In this document: positions 11,551 through 23,042 of the stretch, one piece after another
How the letters are laid out: every line of letters begins with the position of its first letter
Position numbering within the stretch: position 1 is the first letter of the stretch
NCBI GenBank assembly: GCA_029204225.1
Contig: CM055107.1
Span: 23,206,678-23,270,677, forward strand
DNA length: 64,000 bases
Direction of reading: 5' to 3'
DNA from: Diphasiastrum complanatum
Lineage: Eukaryota; Streptophyta; Lycopodiopsida; Lycopodiales; Lycopodiaceae
The notes under the pieces: model-generated
What the model was told of the DNA's origin: nothing
The model's database searches: none
Seen by the model: the letters and a program-made list of their open reading frames with translations, nothing else
Made by a program: the position numbers and the translations under genes

Positions 11551-12144
11551 GTCCTGATTTTGGCGCTTTTACCGAACACTGAAACCCAGAAGGTAATCAG
11601 AGTCAGTTTGAGGAAAATCCCACTTTATTGATAAATCTGAGAAGGTTACATTTCAAGTGTGTGACCGACCCTAGTCTCCGGGCGCTAGCATGCCAAGGCG
11701 AGAGCCATGACAACATTCCAGCAAGGGAGGCTGAGACTTGGTTGGAGCTCGCCCTGAGTCGCAACCCGCACTCCCCTATAGTATTGGTGTGATTCGGCAC
11801 CCCCCCTCATACCAAGCACTCTACCCAAGCTGGTAAAGCACGTTTTTCTCTCTCTAGAATTTTCTCTTTCTAGAAAGTCATTTTCTCTCTCTAGATTTTA
11901 TTGATCCTCAGGCTTCCTTTAATCATGCCTAGATCGTGTGAGGTGATTGCACATCGATCTGAGCTCTCTGGACTTCGCTAGAACCGATCAAAGATTTTCA
12001 GCCATAGGAACTTGGCGCCGGCTGGATTCTGGTCACAGTGGCGCCGGGAGCGGCGCCGGGAGCAGCAGGGGCGCTGCTGGCGCCTGGGACATAGCTGGCG
12101 CCGATGGCGCCGGAAGTAAAGCTTGTAAAGATAGCTTTACAACA
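11551..12144 (-). repeat. Family A 3' LTR, truncated
   Basis: Matches 15349-15932 almost base for base. It includes an AATAAA signal on the minus strand (seen as TTTATT near 11630), the CCCCTATAG...GTGATTCGGC core shared with family B, and a cluster of GGCGCC palindromes at about 12012-12115. Its outer half is missing at 11550. Confidence 0.85.
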
Positions 12145-13477
12145 TCCACCCCACCTTTATAAAATCTGATGTCCTCATCAGATGTCAGATTAAAGTAAAG
12201 GTGTCTCCCAATTAAAATAACTATACATTTAAGCTACTTGGCACAGTACTTAATTTACTGGCCACTTTTTATTAACATTGAAGCTGGCACACCACAAGTC
12301 GGAGGCTCAGCTCTTTGTACTGAAAAATTACATAACTTGAAAATATATCTTCGTCTGGGAAAAGCGTAGATTTGATATCGCTTTCGTAAAACCCGAGAAC
12401 CTTATTAACTGGTGACAGAGGCCTTTCTTTGAAATGTTTGCCCCTGTCGCTTCTGACTTTCGACTTTGGAACTCCTTTGAGCTCCTGATTTGTCCTTGAT
12501 GCACTTTGTGTTGAGCTCCCTGAGCTCCAGGTTTGTTCAGTTCCGCACAGGTATCAAGGCTCCCTGAGCCGAAGGATTTATCGTTTGATTGCCCACTTTA
12601 TGGTCCACTCCGTGCCTTGTTGCTTCTGCACCTTGATTTCTATCCTTGTCCAAGCCTGATCTTGATACTTTTCCATCTTGGCTCTTTAAGGTAGGCAAAG
12701 ATTGAGTACTCCGCCGTGCACCTCTCACTTAGCTTGAAGTAGCTCTTTGAATCAGCCCAAATGTAACCATTGACCTCGTGGAAAGCCAAAGGGTCGCACC
12801 AGTTTGATCCGCATCCGAACTATCTCTTCGCGTTTGTTTGAAGCACCATGTCCGTCGCGCAAAACTTGACTTTCACAATTCCATCACTGGTTAGTTGCCT
12901 CACAGTCAAAACAAGAAGTGTACATCGAGCTTGGCTTCAAGTAGCTCTCGTTGAATCAGAAACATGCACCCAGAGTTTGCACTAATCCGATCTCAACGCG
13001 AACTGTCCCTTAGCGTCCGTTCGAAATACCAAGTCTCTCATGCAAGACTCAACTTTCACAGTTCCTTCATTGATCAGCTGCCTTACACGTAACACAAGCC
13101 AGTGTACTCATATGTTTCCTCATCATTGCTGGTCCAGAGAAAGCCTATAACAAACTTTCCTTTCCACAACAAAACCTTTTCAACTTATTAGGTCCAAAGT
13201 TCGCCAGTCTCCTCGTGTGAGTATGGCTAGGTCACCTTGAATTTGCCCCCATTTTGATCAACTTTCATTCATAAATTGCCCCAAGAGAGAGGTGTGTGTG
13301 ATAGTTCCCCTCCACTTAATAAATCAGCTGATCGGACTTAGAGTAGAGTTCTTCGGACAAAAAGCCTTTCCAACACTTTGCTTCCCATCTGCTAGGATTA
13401 TGGCTCGATCCAACTTGTTGCCAATCTCTGAAGAGGATCCTAGTCTTTTCCCCTTTGAGGAAAAACCCAACTGATAC

Positions 13478-13977
13478 TGGATATCACCCATGCTCAGTGA
13501 GTTTCAGTTCCGAAGGTGGCCATCCCAAAATGAAGACCAACTGCTATAGAAGATCTCCCCTGAAATTACCCTTTCCAACTTTTGACTTCCTGCTTGCGTC
13601 TGGTGGGCGTTGTCGCAAATGAAACTAACCCAAGAAACAGGCTGGCCATCCATCCTTTGCAAACATTGAGTCATTTCGTTGTCGTTCACGTGCGAGTACT
13701 TGAACTGCAAATCCGCCGCACAGATTCTGGATATCGCCCATGCTCAGTGAGTTTCAGTTCCGAAGGTGGCCGTCCCAAAATGAAGACCAACTGCTCCATA
13801 GAAGATCTCCCCTGAAATGGCCCTTTCCAACTTTTGACTTCCTGCTTGCGTCTGGTGGGCGTTGTCGCAAATGAAACTAACCCAAGAAACAGGCTAGCCA
13901 TCCATCCTTTGCAAACATTGGGTCGTTTCGTTGTCGTTCACGTGTGAGTACTTGAACTGCAAATCCGCCCCACAGAT
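13478..13977. repeat. Tandem duplication of about 247 bp inside family A copy 1
   Basis: The block beginning near GGATATCACCCATGCTCAGTG is present at about 13478-13724 and again at about 13725-13977. The other family A copy has a single unit (about 25482-25740), so the duplication is specific to this copy or lineage. Confidence 0.75.
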
Positions 13978-14718
13978 TCTGTAGTCCTCTTTGTTTGATG
14001 GTATCAGCCTTCAAAAGAAAAGGTTCCTTCTCGAGCCATCAGCTCCTTGTATCACAAGCAATCATGCAAACCAGGCAAAGCACGAGTACTAAGACTCACC
14101 ACGAATACGTACAAGTAAGACACTCAGGCAGGTTTACTAACAAGTAACAAAGACAAGGTCCCCCTTTGAGATGGTCCTGCCAACGGACCTTTGCCTGGCC
14201 GCGCCCATACAAATCGATAACGGAATCAGCCCACATAGGACACCCCTCCAACTATCCGTGCTTTCACCATTAAGCAGCACATTGCCTCAGTCACGCCCCA
14301 CCACCTTTTGGTCGATAGCCCTTATAGCTAAACGATCGGCAGTTATCCCGCACCGGCAGCTAACCACCCGTGCTTTACACCCGAATTCGAGCAGCATCTC
14401 TGTATCAATGGTTAACCCGTACAGTTCGAATATGTCGCCCCGCACCCCACAAGGTACAGACCGTGCTTTCACCTCCCTAGGCAGCACTTTGCCTCATCCG
14501 TCCTACGTGCAGACAGCGCCAGGCCCGAACCGCGAGAACTGACCGTGCTTACACCTCAAGGGCAGCACTTTGACTCATCAAGTCCCCCGTTCTGCCGACC
14601 ACCCCGACCGTGGACGCACCCGTGCTTACATTGTGGGAAGCACCTTGCACAACAGTTGTCTTGATGAACCCCAAACCGTGGCCATTTCCGTGAGATCCGC
14701 ATAGCTGACCGGCCAGTC

Positions 14719-14731
14719 GGCTCTGATACCA
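14719..14731 (-). promoter_or_regulatory. Primer-binding site, initiator Met-tRNA, family A copy 1
   Basis: The minus strand reads TGGTATCAGAGCC two bases inside the 5' LTR end. This 13-base complement to plant initiator Met-tRNA is the standard minus-strand priming site of many plant LTR elements and fixes the element's orientation. Confidence 0.9.
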
Positions 14732-14733
14732 CA

Positions 14734-15932
14734 TGTAGCGCAGGCATCCCAAAGGGAGCCGGGAACCACGACTTAGCTTCCCAGCCTTCAACTCTTGCCA
14801 TCCGAACCCACTTGACATACAAGCAGCCAACTCGCCAACAACGATCAGACTTAACCAACTTGAAGTTCCGAGGCCAGATCGGGGGTCCCGATGTGGGTGA
14901 CTTCCCTCCAAGCAAGCCGCCCGACATACATCAAACTTAACCAACTCGAAGCTTCGTTACAAACGAGTAACATCCATTCCAAGCAAGCGGTCTGACTTAC
15001 ATCAGACTTAACCAACTGAAAGCTTCGTCACGAGCGCTGGAAGCCAACCTGGCGCCACGCCAGACTGGACAGCCATAAACAGGTAACATCCACCCAAGCA
15101 AGCCATCCAACTCAGCCGACAGGTTAGAGCCCGTTCCCCAAGAGCTTAACTCATTCACGTTCATGCAAGGAACACTCAGAACCACAAGCCGCGACAGATA
15201 TGGAAACCACCAGTTCCTGGACCAAATGGTCCCGACAGCATACCGCTGGCGCCACGGACCGAATGGTCCCGACGTCATACCGCTGGCGTCCCGGGATACG
15301 ACTCTCAGCTATGTGCCAAGTTAAAAATTTGAAAGCGGCCTTACAACTGGCGCTTTTACCGAACACTGAAACCCAGAAGGTAATCAGAGTCAGTTTGAGG
15401 AAAATCCCACTTTATTGATAAATCTGAGAAGGTTACATTTCAAGTATGTGACCGACCCTAGTCTCCGGGGCGCTAGCATGCCAAGGCGAGAGCCATGACA
15501 ACATTCCAGCAAGGGAGGCTGAGACTTGGTTGGAGCTCGCCCTGAGTCGCAACCCGCACTCCCCTATAGTATTGGTGTGATTCGGCACCCCCCCTCATAC
15601 CAAGCACTCTACCCAAGCTGGTAAAGCACGTTTTTCTCTCTCTAGGATTTTCTCTTTCTAGAAAGTCATTTTCTCTCTCTAGATTTTATTGATCCTCAGG
15701 CTTCCTTTAATCATGCCTAGATCGTGTGAGGTGATTGCACATCGATCTGAGCTCTCTGGACTTCGCTAGAACCGATCAAAGATTTTCAGCCATAGGAACT
15801 TGGCGCCGGCTGGATTCTGGTCACAGTGGCGCCGGGAGCGGCGCCGGGAGCAGCAGGGGCGCTGCTGGCGCCGGGGACATAGCTGGCGCCGATGGCACCG
15901 GAAGTAAAGCTTGTAAAGATAGCTTTACAACA
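14734..15932 (-). repeat. Family A 5' LTR, complete
   Basis: 1199 bp, beginning TGTTGTAAAG and ending GCGCTACA on the minus strand. It carries a minus-strand AATAAA near 15412 and six GGCGCC-type palindromes in the outer 130 bp. Confidence 0.85.
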
Positions 15933-16547
15933 CCAAGCGCCTCCCACGCACGGCCCATGCTCTAAAGCCCCAGCGGTTTGGCCCGGTGCCCCCCGGCGAC
16001 TGATGCATGTCAGCCCCGCAGTGCCCGCAAAAAATCAGCGGGCGCCTATTTTTTGCCGGGAGGCGCCAGGGTGGGTCCCGGGCGGGCAGGAACCGGGGCA
16101 GCGCCGGGCAGGTGGCGCAGGCACCCACCTCGGGCACTGGGCAGCTTCGGGCATCGGGCAGACGGCGCCGGGCAACCGCGAGTGGGGCGCCAGGGAGCGT
16201 GCGGTGGCATAGGGCAGGTGGCGCCGGGGCGGTGGGCAAGGGCAACCTCACACACGCATACATGTAAGGCTATGGGGAGTTTGTCAATATATCCCTTCCC
16301 CATAGTATGATAGGAATGCTAATGGGACAAAGATTGGCTGCTTGGACACGTGGCGTTCGGGCAGCCAATTTTCAAAAAAAAAAAAACAAAACAAAAAACG
16401 GTCAGGAGGGCACCGGGGCCAAAGGGCCACCGTGCTCGCTAGATGCGAGGCGGTTTTATCCCCTTTGTTGTTGCTATGATTGTAAATCAAAATGGGGAAT
16501 CCTTTATCAACAATGTTGAGAGCTAGATTCTACTACATCACAGCCAA
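15933..16547 (-). repeat. Very GC-rich repeat fragment 'C' (minus orientation) and short spacer
   Basis: 15933-16250 is extremely GC-rich and full of GGCGCC and CCGGGCAG motifs. It leads, on the minus strand, from a TATA-like box (about 16290) and the same sequence seen in plus orientation at 11268-11550. The open frames through it are products of base composition and do not look like genes. 16450-16547 is unassigned. Confidence 0.5.
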
Positions 16548-16552
16548 GCCTC

Positions 16553-17473
16553 TGTTGCGCCGGCGCCTCAAAGGGCGCTGGGACTTGAGCGGTTTCCCCA
16601 ACACGCGCTTAAGTCTAACATTCATCCATCATGCACTTACATAAAAGCCAACTCAGAAACGTAACAAGCTTAACCATTCAGACTTAGGAAAACTGGAATC
16701 CCAACCAACCCGAAAGCCAACTCAGAATCCGTCCCCAAAAGGTAACCAAAGGCAAAGACAAGCCACACATGAAATCCAAGGCATAGTGGTCGCCAAACTG
16801 ACCAATTGGCATAGCGGCAAGCCCCATGTCGAGGACAGGGACCCTTAGGCGCCAGCGACGCAAAAAGGTTGTAGTAAGGGTCCTTCCACTTGGACCAGTC
16901 CCGGAGGCGAAACCGAAATGGTAATCATCCCCAAGGATCAACTTTATTAGATTTTGGAAGAGGTTACATTCATACATAGACTGACCGGTCTCGGGGCCAC
17001 CAACACGTGCTGGGCATTGTGCCTGGCTCGTGCTGGTAGAGGGAGCTGAGACCTGGCGACTGGATTCCTGGCGCTGGTTGAGCTGCCCAAGTTTCTGTCT
17101 GCCGGACTCCCCCTATAGTTCTGCTGTGATTCGGCGCACCCCCTCTGGTTTGAAACATAGTGCTTTCTGGTAAAGCACGCTTTTTAGGACTTAGTTTTTA
17201 TTTTGCTGATTAAGCCTGGCAAGCCTGGCAGAATCAGTCTGGCTCCCGGACATGGGTCCCGGGAGCCGTCCCGGCGGCCGAATCAACTTGCTTTCCTGAC
17301 TAGGCCATGACTCGAGCTCCAGAGCTAGCTCATGACTTTGTGACTACTTGACTGGCTCACCACAGGTCGGAGGCTCAGTCCTTGACATTCTAACTTGCTC
17401 TGGGACCTTAGGGAGTGTCACCCCTTTGAGTCTTACAGGGCACGCTGGGTGCACCCAAGTCAGCTTTACAACA
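16553..17473 (-). repeat. Family B 3' LTR
   Basis: 921 bp, TGTTGTAAAG...GGCGCAACA on the minus strand. It has a minus-strand AATAAA near 16940 and shares the core CCCCTATAG...GTGATTCGGC...GGTAAAGCACG with family A LTRs, although the rest differs. Confidence 0.92.
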
Positions 17474-18226
17474 TCCTCCCCTCGTTTGAGAAAGCTGATG
17501 TCCTCATCAGGGCCAAACTAGAACCTAAGACTCATGGCACGGACTTAATTCACCGGCCAGACTTTAGTCACATATACAAGGGCACGGGCTTGATTCACCG
17601 GCCAAAGGAAACCAACTGTAAAGCAGAGTAATGATATTGTGTTTTACACCCAGCACATGAAAAGTGTGGATCTAGTTCACTTACGTAAAACCTGTGTGAA
17701 GCTGCTGCACTTAGACATCAAACTGAAGCTCACTCCTCAATGAGAAATGCGGCGAATCAATTTGCTTTTCTGACTAGGCCATGACTCGAGCTCCAGAGCT
17801 AGCTCATGACTTGTGACTACTTGAATGGCTCACCACAGGTCGGAGGCTCAGTCCTTAACGTTCTAACTTGCTCTGGGACCTTAGGGAGTGTCACCCCTTT
17901 GAGTCTTACAGGGCACGCTGGGTGCACCCGAGTCAGCTTTACAACATCCTCCCCTCATTTGAGAAAGCTGATGTCCTCATCAGGGCCAAACTAGAACCTA
18001 AGACTCATGGCACGGGCTTAATTCACCGGCCAGACTTTAGTCACATATACAAGGGCACGGGCTTGATTGACCGGCCAAAGGAAACCAACTGTAAAGAGAA
18101 GTAATGATATTGTGTTTTGCACCCAGCACAGGGAAAGTGTGGATCTAGTTCACTTACGTAAAACATGTGTAAGGCTGCTGCACTTAGACATTAGACTGAA
18201 GCTCACTCCTCGATGAGAAATGCGGC
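17279..18226. repeat. 474-bp tandem duplication spanning LTR U3 and purine tract
   Basis: 17279-17752 is repeated at 17753-18226 with few differences. The unit includes the outer LTR portion (CTAGGCCATGACTCGAGC...GTCAGCTTTACAACA) and the adjoining purine-rich tract. The element therefore carries two potential plus-strand priming sites and an extra partial U3. Confidence 0.85.
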
Positions 18227-18313
18227 TTACTTTATTAGCATGAAAGAAAAAGGTACTTACGGCTCCCTTAAGCCTCGTATATGTCGTTTTTGTCGCACGT
18301 CTGGATGAGTCCC

Positions 18314-20526
18314 CTAGGACTCTAGATATTTTGTTTGGTCGTCCAGATTGAGCTCCTTGAGCTCTGCATCGGCACTTAGATTCACCTCTGATGTGGAAAC
18401 TGCAGGCAATGTTGGCTCCATTTGACCTCGCGTCAGCTGGTTTGTCACTGTTGGATGTCCTTCTTTAAAGAAGTGAGCTTTCGCTTGGTCACACAAGGTG
18501 AGCTCCTTGAGCTCTGCATCGGCACTTGAATTCACCTTTGATGTAGAGACTATAGGCAATGTTGGCTCCATTTGTTCCCGTGTCAGCTGGTCTGTCACTG
18601 TTGGCTATCCTTTGTTAAAGAGGTGAATGAGATTGGGAGGAATGGTTGGCTCCGGTTCATTTGTGTCGTTCGTTTCTAGTTGGTCCCCTGGCACAGCTCT
18701 GACGACACAAGGTTTCCTGCCATTATATAATAACACAAGGTTAACCCCTTTTGTCAAGAAGGCCACCACATGTTCGTTAAACCAGCTTAATCCCAAAATA
18801 ACATCGAAGGCATCCATCTTCAAGATTGTGAACGTTAGTCGATTCTTCCAAGCTCCCAGAGAGATTGGTAAGTTGGTTGCCAATCTACAAGTGGTCATTG
18901 TACCTTTCGCGGTCTCCACACAAATAGGAGTCACATTTTCTTCACATTGGATGTCCAATTCTCCTGTCAGTTTTTCTGACAAGTAGTTATGTGACGCCCC
19001 CAGGTCTACCATGAAGTAAATGATCTTGCCTTGAATACATCCTTTCAGGTACAATAACTTGGATCCTCTTGCAGGAGTCACCATAAGATGTTCACGATAC
19101 GCCGCAAGTGCCCCTATCTGTTGTAAGGCATTCAGATCAGACTCCGTCAAATCCGTTTCTGGGTCCTCTTCGTCATCCTGTTCACCATCTTCTTGATCAA
19201 ATGCCTCTCTCTCCATCCTATCAAATCCTTCAATAGCAGCCATGATTTGCTTATTCAATGGTTTGGGGCATGACCTCCAAGAGTGACCTTGCTAATGACA
19301 GTTAAGCAACGCATGGAACTGCCCACTGTTGGTGAGCTGTTGCTGTGACAAGCTGAAGGTCCAACATTGTTTCTTCTCTGGAACATGTTCCCTCCATTGT
19401 TGCCTTGGTTGCCAAACCCTGTTTTTGTTGGGAATTTGTTCACGCTACTCGAGGCTTGGTTGCCATTTGGAGCTGAGTTCCCCCTTGAAAAGAAGCTCGG
19501 ACTCAGTCTGGATCCACTAAATACTCTTGTTGAGGTTGCGGGAGCAGCTGGTGCCAATGTGCTCTCATAATCACAAACCATTTCAGCCGCTCGAATAGTT
19601 GAATTGAAATCATGGGGCATGTAGCTGTGTATCGCACGCCGGGTCCAAGATTGCATTCTAGACAATAGGTAATGAGTTTTGTCCGCCTCGGACATATCTT
19701 CAATAACCCATACACTCTGTCTGAATTTATTGAGGTACTCTCGCAATGACCCTTTCTGTTTGAGCCCCGATAATTCTGTCCTCAATCTCATGTGTGAATC
19801 CTTCGGTATGAACTCCTCTCGTAACGCGGCTTTGAATGCGTCCCATGTCTGAAAATGCATTCCTGTCATCCGGTACCAGTTTGTAGTGTAGCCCTCAGAA
19901 TATGCTAATGCCAAGTCAGTTCTTTTTTCCTCAAGAGTGTTCATCAGACGGAAGTAATGGTCCATGGGAAACAACCAATCTTCCACAACTCGAATGTCAC
20001 GCTCTCCTTTGAAAGTAGGTGGTGCTTTCACTTTGGCAGTCTTCCTTGGGCCTTCCGTGTTTCGCGCTCGTGGTTCTCTTGGTATCTGTGGAGGAGGCGC
20101 CACTGCATTCCCCCTAGTTGCTTCCAACTCTTCAAACCTGGCTTTCAGCTATGTTAGCCCGTCTCTCATTTCTCTAGCAAGGTTAAATTGAGTAAGGTTC
20201 ATGGTTCGCAAGGATGTTTGCCATTCTTTCCTTTCTTTTTCTCTGTACTTCTTCACCTCGCTAAGCATAGCCGTCATTGCGCTTGATAAGCATTGCCGCA
20301 TCTTCACTTCAAAGTGGTCCTGCTACGCCTCTAGCAAGGGTTCATCTCTTGGTGTAGGTTCAGAAGGGCCACCCATCTCTTCTTGGAGAGGCGCCACTGT
20401 GGAGTGCATACGCTCTTTCTTTCTCGACTTGGACCTGGTGCCATCTCGATGCATGCGAGAGTTGTATTCTTGAGCCAGCTCTTCTCTGTCCGTCAATGCT
20501 CGTAACTCTTCAAGATGGTCCTCCAT
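18314..20526 (-). pseudogene. Distal gag-protease copy of family B, inactivated
   Basis: Homologous throughout to the proximal copy, starting MEDHLEELRALTDREEL at 20526. Three glutamine codons have become stops (near 20321, 20148 and 18604). A one-base deletion near 19300 destroys the zinc-knuckle reading. The retrotransposon Gag core (WDAFKAALREEFIPKDSH, SGLKQKGSL.EYLNKFRQS) and the protease-like stretch (VDLGASHNYLSEKL at about 19010-18970) remain readable. It is downstream of the proximal copy in transcription order, inside the same 2.6-kb repeated unit (18227-20813). It cannot make full-length Gag. Confidence 0.88.
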
Positions 20527-20900
20527 TATAGTCAGAGGTGTACTTCCAACAGATTATCGCCTCAATCCTTTTTATATTTGAAACTCTCCCTTCTGTCGGC
20601 CGGGCCCCATAGCTCTCTTTTCTTCTTTATTAAATCAGCTTCAATGAAAATATCCCCTCCTCAAACTTAGCACGCCCACATCACCTGAGAGCCAAGTAGG
20701 AACCAGGTCATTTGTGTCCAAGCAAGCACACAACAAACGGAACATACCAACCAAAGCAAACACAGAGGATCCCTCTCAAGCCACAAACCCCCCTGAGACC
20801 GGACGTAGGACCTTTACTTTATTAGCATGAAAGAAAAAGGTACTCACGGCTCCCTTAAGCCTCAGATATGTCGTTGTCGTCGCACATCTGGATGAGTCCC

Positions 20901-23042
20901 CTAGGACTCTAGATATTTCGTTTGGTCGTCCAGGTTGAGCTCCTTGAGCTCTGCATCGGCACTTAGATTCACCTTTGACGTAGAAACTGCAGGCAATGTT
21001 GGCTCCATTTGACCTCGCGTCAGCTGGTTTGTCACTGTTGGATGTCTTTCATTAAAAAGGTGAGTTTTCGCTTGGTCACACAAGGTGAGCTCCTTGAGCT
21101 CTGCATCGGCACTTGAATTCACCTTTGATGTAGAGACTATAGGCAATTTTGGCTCCATTTGTTCCCGTGTCAGCTGGTCTGTCACTGTTGGTTGTCCTTC
21201 GTTAAATAGGTGAATGAGATTGGGAGGAATGGTTGGCTCAGGTTCATTTGTGTCGTTCTTTTCTAGTTGGTCCCCTGGCACAGCTCTGACGACACAAGGT
21301 CTCCTGCCATTATATAATAACACAAGGTTAACCCCTTTTGCCAAGAAGGCCACCACATGTTCGTTAAACCAGCTTAATTCCAAAATAGCGTCGAAGGCAT
21401 CCATCTTCAAGATTGTGAACGTTAGTCGATTCTTCCAGGCTCCCAGAGAGATTGGTAAGTTGGTTGCCAATCTACAAGTGGTCATTGTACCTTTTGCGGT
21501 CTCCACACAAATAGGAGTCACATTTTCTTCACATTGGATGTCCGATTCTCCTGTCAGTTTTTCTGACAAGTAGTTATGTGACGCCCCCAGGTCTACCATG
21601 AAGTAAATGATCCTGCCTTGAATACAGCCTTTCAGGTACAATAACTTGGATCCTCTTGCAGGAGTCGCCATAAGATGTTCACGATAAGCCGCAAGTGCCC
21701 CTATCTGTTGCAAGGCATTCAGGTCAGACTCCGTCAAATCCGTTTCTGGGTCCTCTTCATCATCTTGTTCACCATCTTCTTGATCAAATGCCTCTCTCTC
21801 CATCCTATCAAATCCTTCAATGGCAGCCATGATTTGCTTATTCAATGGTTTGGGGCATGATCTCCAAGAGTGACCTTGCTGATGACAGTTGAAGCAACGC
21901 ATGGAACTGCCCACTGTTGGTGAGCTGTTGCTGTGACTAGTTGAAGGTCCAACATTGTTTCTTCTCTGGAACATGTTCCCTCCATTGTTGCCTTGGTTGC
22001 CAAACCCTGTTTTTGTTGGGAATTTATTCACGCTACTCGAGGCTTGGTTGCCATTTGGAGCTGAGTCCCCCCTTGAAAAGAAGCTCGGACTCGGTCTGGA
22101 TCCACTAAATACTCTTGTTGAGGTTGCGGGAGCAGCTGGTGCCAATGTGCTCTCATAATCACAAACCATTTCAGCCGCTCGAATAGTTGAATTGAAATCA
22201 TGGGGCATGTAGTTGTCTATCGCACGTCGGGTCCAGGATTGCATTCCAGACAACAGGTAATGAGTTTTGTCCGCCTCGGACATATCTTCAATAACCCATA
22301 CACTCTGTCTGAATCTATTGAGGTACTCTTGCAATGACCCTTTCTGTTTGAGCCCCGATAATTCTGTCCTCAATCTCATGTGTGAATCCTTCGGTATGAA
22401 CTCCTCTCGTAACGCGGCTTTGAATGCGTCCCATGTTTGAAAATGCATTCCTGCCATCCGGTACCAATTTGTAGTGTAGCCCTCAAAATATGCTAATGCC
22501 AAGTCAGTTCTTTCTTCCTCAGGAGTGTTCATTAGACGGAAGTAATGGTCCATGTGAAACAACCAATCTTCCACAACTCGAATGTCACGCTCTCCTTTGA
22601 AAGTAGGTGGTGCTTTCACTTTGGCAGTCTTTCTTGGGCCCTCCGTGGTTCGCGCTCGTGGTTCTCTTGGTATCTGTGGAGGAGGCGCCACTGCATTCTC
22701 CCTAGTTGCTTCCAACTCTTCAAACCTGGCTTCGAGCTGTGTTAGCCCGTCTCTCATTTCTCTAGCAAGGTTAATTTGGGTAAGATTCATGGCTCGCAAT
22801 GATGTTTGCCATTCTTTCCTTTCGGTTTCTCTATCCTTCTTCACCTCGCTAAGCATAGCCGTCATTGCGCTTGATAAGTATTGCCGCATCTTCACTTCAA
22901 AGAGGTCCTGTTGTGCCTCTGGCAAGGGTTCATCTCTTGGTGTAGGTTCAGAAGGGCCACCCATCTCTTCATGGAGGGGCGCCACTGTGGAGTGCATACG
23001 CTCTTTCTTTCTCGACTTGGACCTGGTGCCATCTCGATGCAT
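20901..23042 (-). CDS. gag: Proximal gag-protease ORF of family B (Ty3/Gypsy-type)
   Basis: An open frame of 713 codons begins MHRDGTRSKSRKKERM. Residues about 60-110 are charged and helical. The retrotransposon Gag domain spans roughly 140-280 (VVEDWLFHMDHYFRLM, TWDAFKAALREEFIPKD). A serine/asparagine-rich stretch precedes a CCHC zinc knuckle (CFNCHQQGHSWRSC). An acidic linker leads to an aspartic-protease-like region with VDLGASHNYLSE. Two related C-terminal repeats (ADAELKELTLCDQ and ADAELKELNLDDQ) end the protein. Homology with the distal copy shows that the ancestral start lay near 23113, but a TGA at 23060-23058 now separates it. Translation would have to start at the internal Met or read through. 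No polymerase domain follows. Product: nucleocapsid/capsid protein for particle assembly and RNA packaging. Protease activity is doubtful because the usual D-T/S-G triad reads D-L-G. Confidence 0.9.
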   Translation of the reverse strand: MHRDGTRSKSRKKERMHSTVAPLHEEMGGPSEPTPRDEPLPEAQQDLFEVKMRQYLSSAMTAMLSEVKKDRETERKEWQTSLRAMNLTQINLAREMRDGLTQLEARFEELEATRENAVAPPPQIPREPRARTTEGPRKTAKVKAPPTFKGERDIRVVEDWLFHMDHYFRLMNTPEEERTDLALAYFEGYTTNWYRMAGMHFQTWDAFKAALREEFIPKDSHMRLRTELSGLKQKGSLQEYLNRFRQSVWVIEDMSEADKTHYLLSGMQSWTRRAIDNYMPHDFNSTIRAAEMVCDYESTLAPAAPATSTRVFSGSRPSPSFFSRGDSAPNGNQASSSVNKFPTKTGFGNQGNNGGNMFQRRNNVGPSTSHSNSSPTVGSSMRCFNCHQQGHSWRSCPKPLNKQIMAAIEGFDRMEREAFDQEDGEQDDEEDPETDLTESDLNALQQIGALAAYREHLMATPARGSKLLYLKGCIQGRIIYFMVDLGASHNYLSEKLTGESDIQCEENVTPICVETAKGTMTTCRLATNLPISLGAWKNRLTFTILKMDAFDAILELSWFNEHVVAFLAKGVNLVLLYNGRRPCVVRAVPGDQLEKNDTNEPEPTIPPNLIHLFNEGQPTVTDQLTREQMEPKLPIVSTSKVNSSADAELKELTLCDQAKTHLFNERHPTVTNQLTRGQMEPTLPAVSTSKVNLSADAELKELNLDDQTKYLES

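Larger units (their letters stand above)
11551..15932 (-). mobile_element. Non-coding LTR retrotransposon, family A copy 1
   Basis: Read on the minus strand: 5' LTR 15932-14734 (1199 bp, TGTTGTAAAG...GCGCTACA), primer-binding site 14731-14719 (TGGTATCAGAGCC, matching the 3' end of initiator Met-tRNA, after a 2-nt spacer), internal region 14718-12145, a purine-rich tract at about 12165-12145 (AAAGGTGGGGTGGA), and a 3' LTR 12144-11551 cut short at its outer end. The internal 2.6 kb has no gag, protease, reverse transcriptase or integrase reading in any frame. This is a large-retrotransposon-derivative (LARD)-like element that must use proteins from elsewhere. Because the 3' LTR is truncated, no target-site duplication can be read. 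Confidence 0.85.

Noticed and set aside
11947-12162. Recurrent open frame of about 71-91 codons starting MHIDLSSLDFARTDQRF, seen in every family A LTR
   Set aside because: It lies in LTR sequence antisense to the element and owes its openness to the GGCGCC repeats. No protein features.
15978-16310. Several overlapping long open frames on both strands in the GC-rich block
   Set aside because: They occur in all frames at once, are low-complexity (Gly/Ala/Pro/Arg) and follow from high GC content with few stop codons. The DNA is a repeat fragment related to 11268-11550.
21214-21573. 119-codon plus-strand frame, also at 18627-18986
   Set aside because: Antisense shadow of the gag-protease gene, conserved only because the gag copies are.
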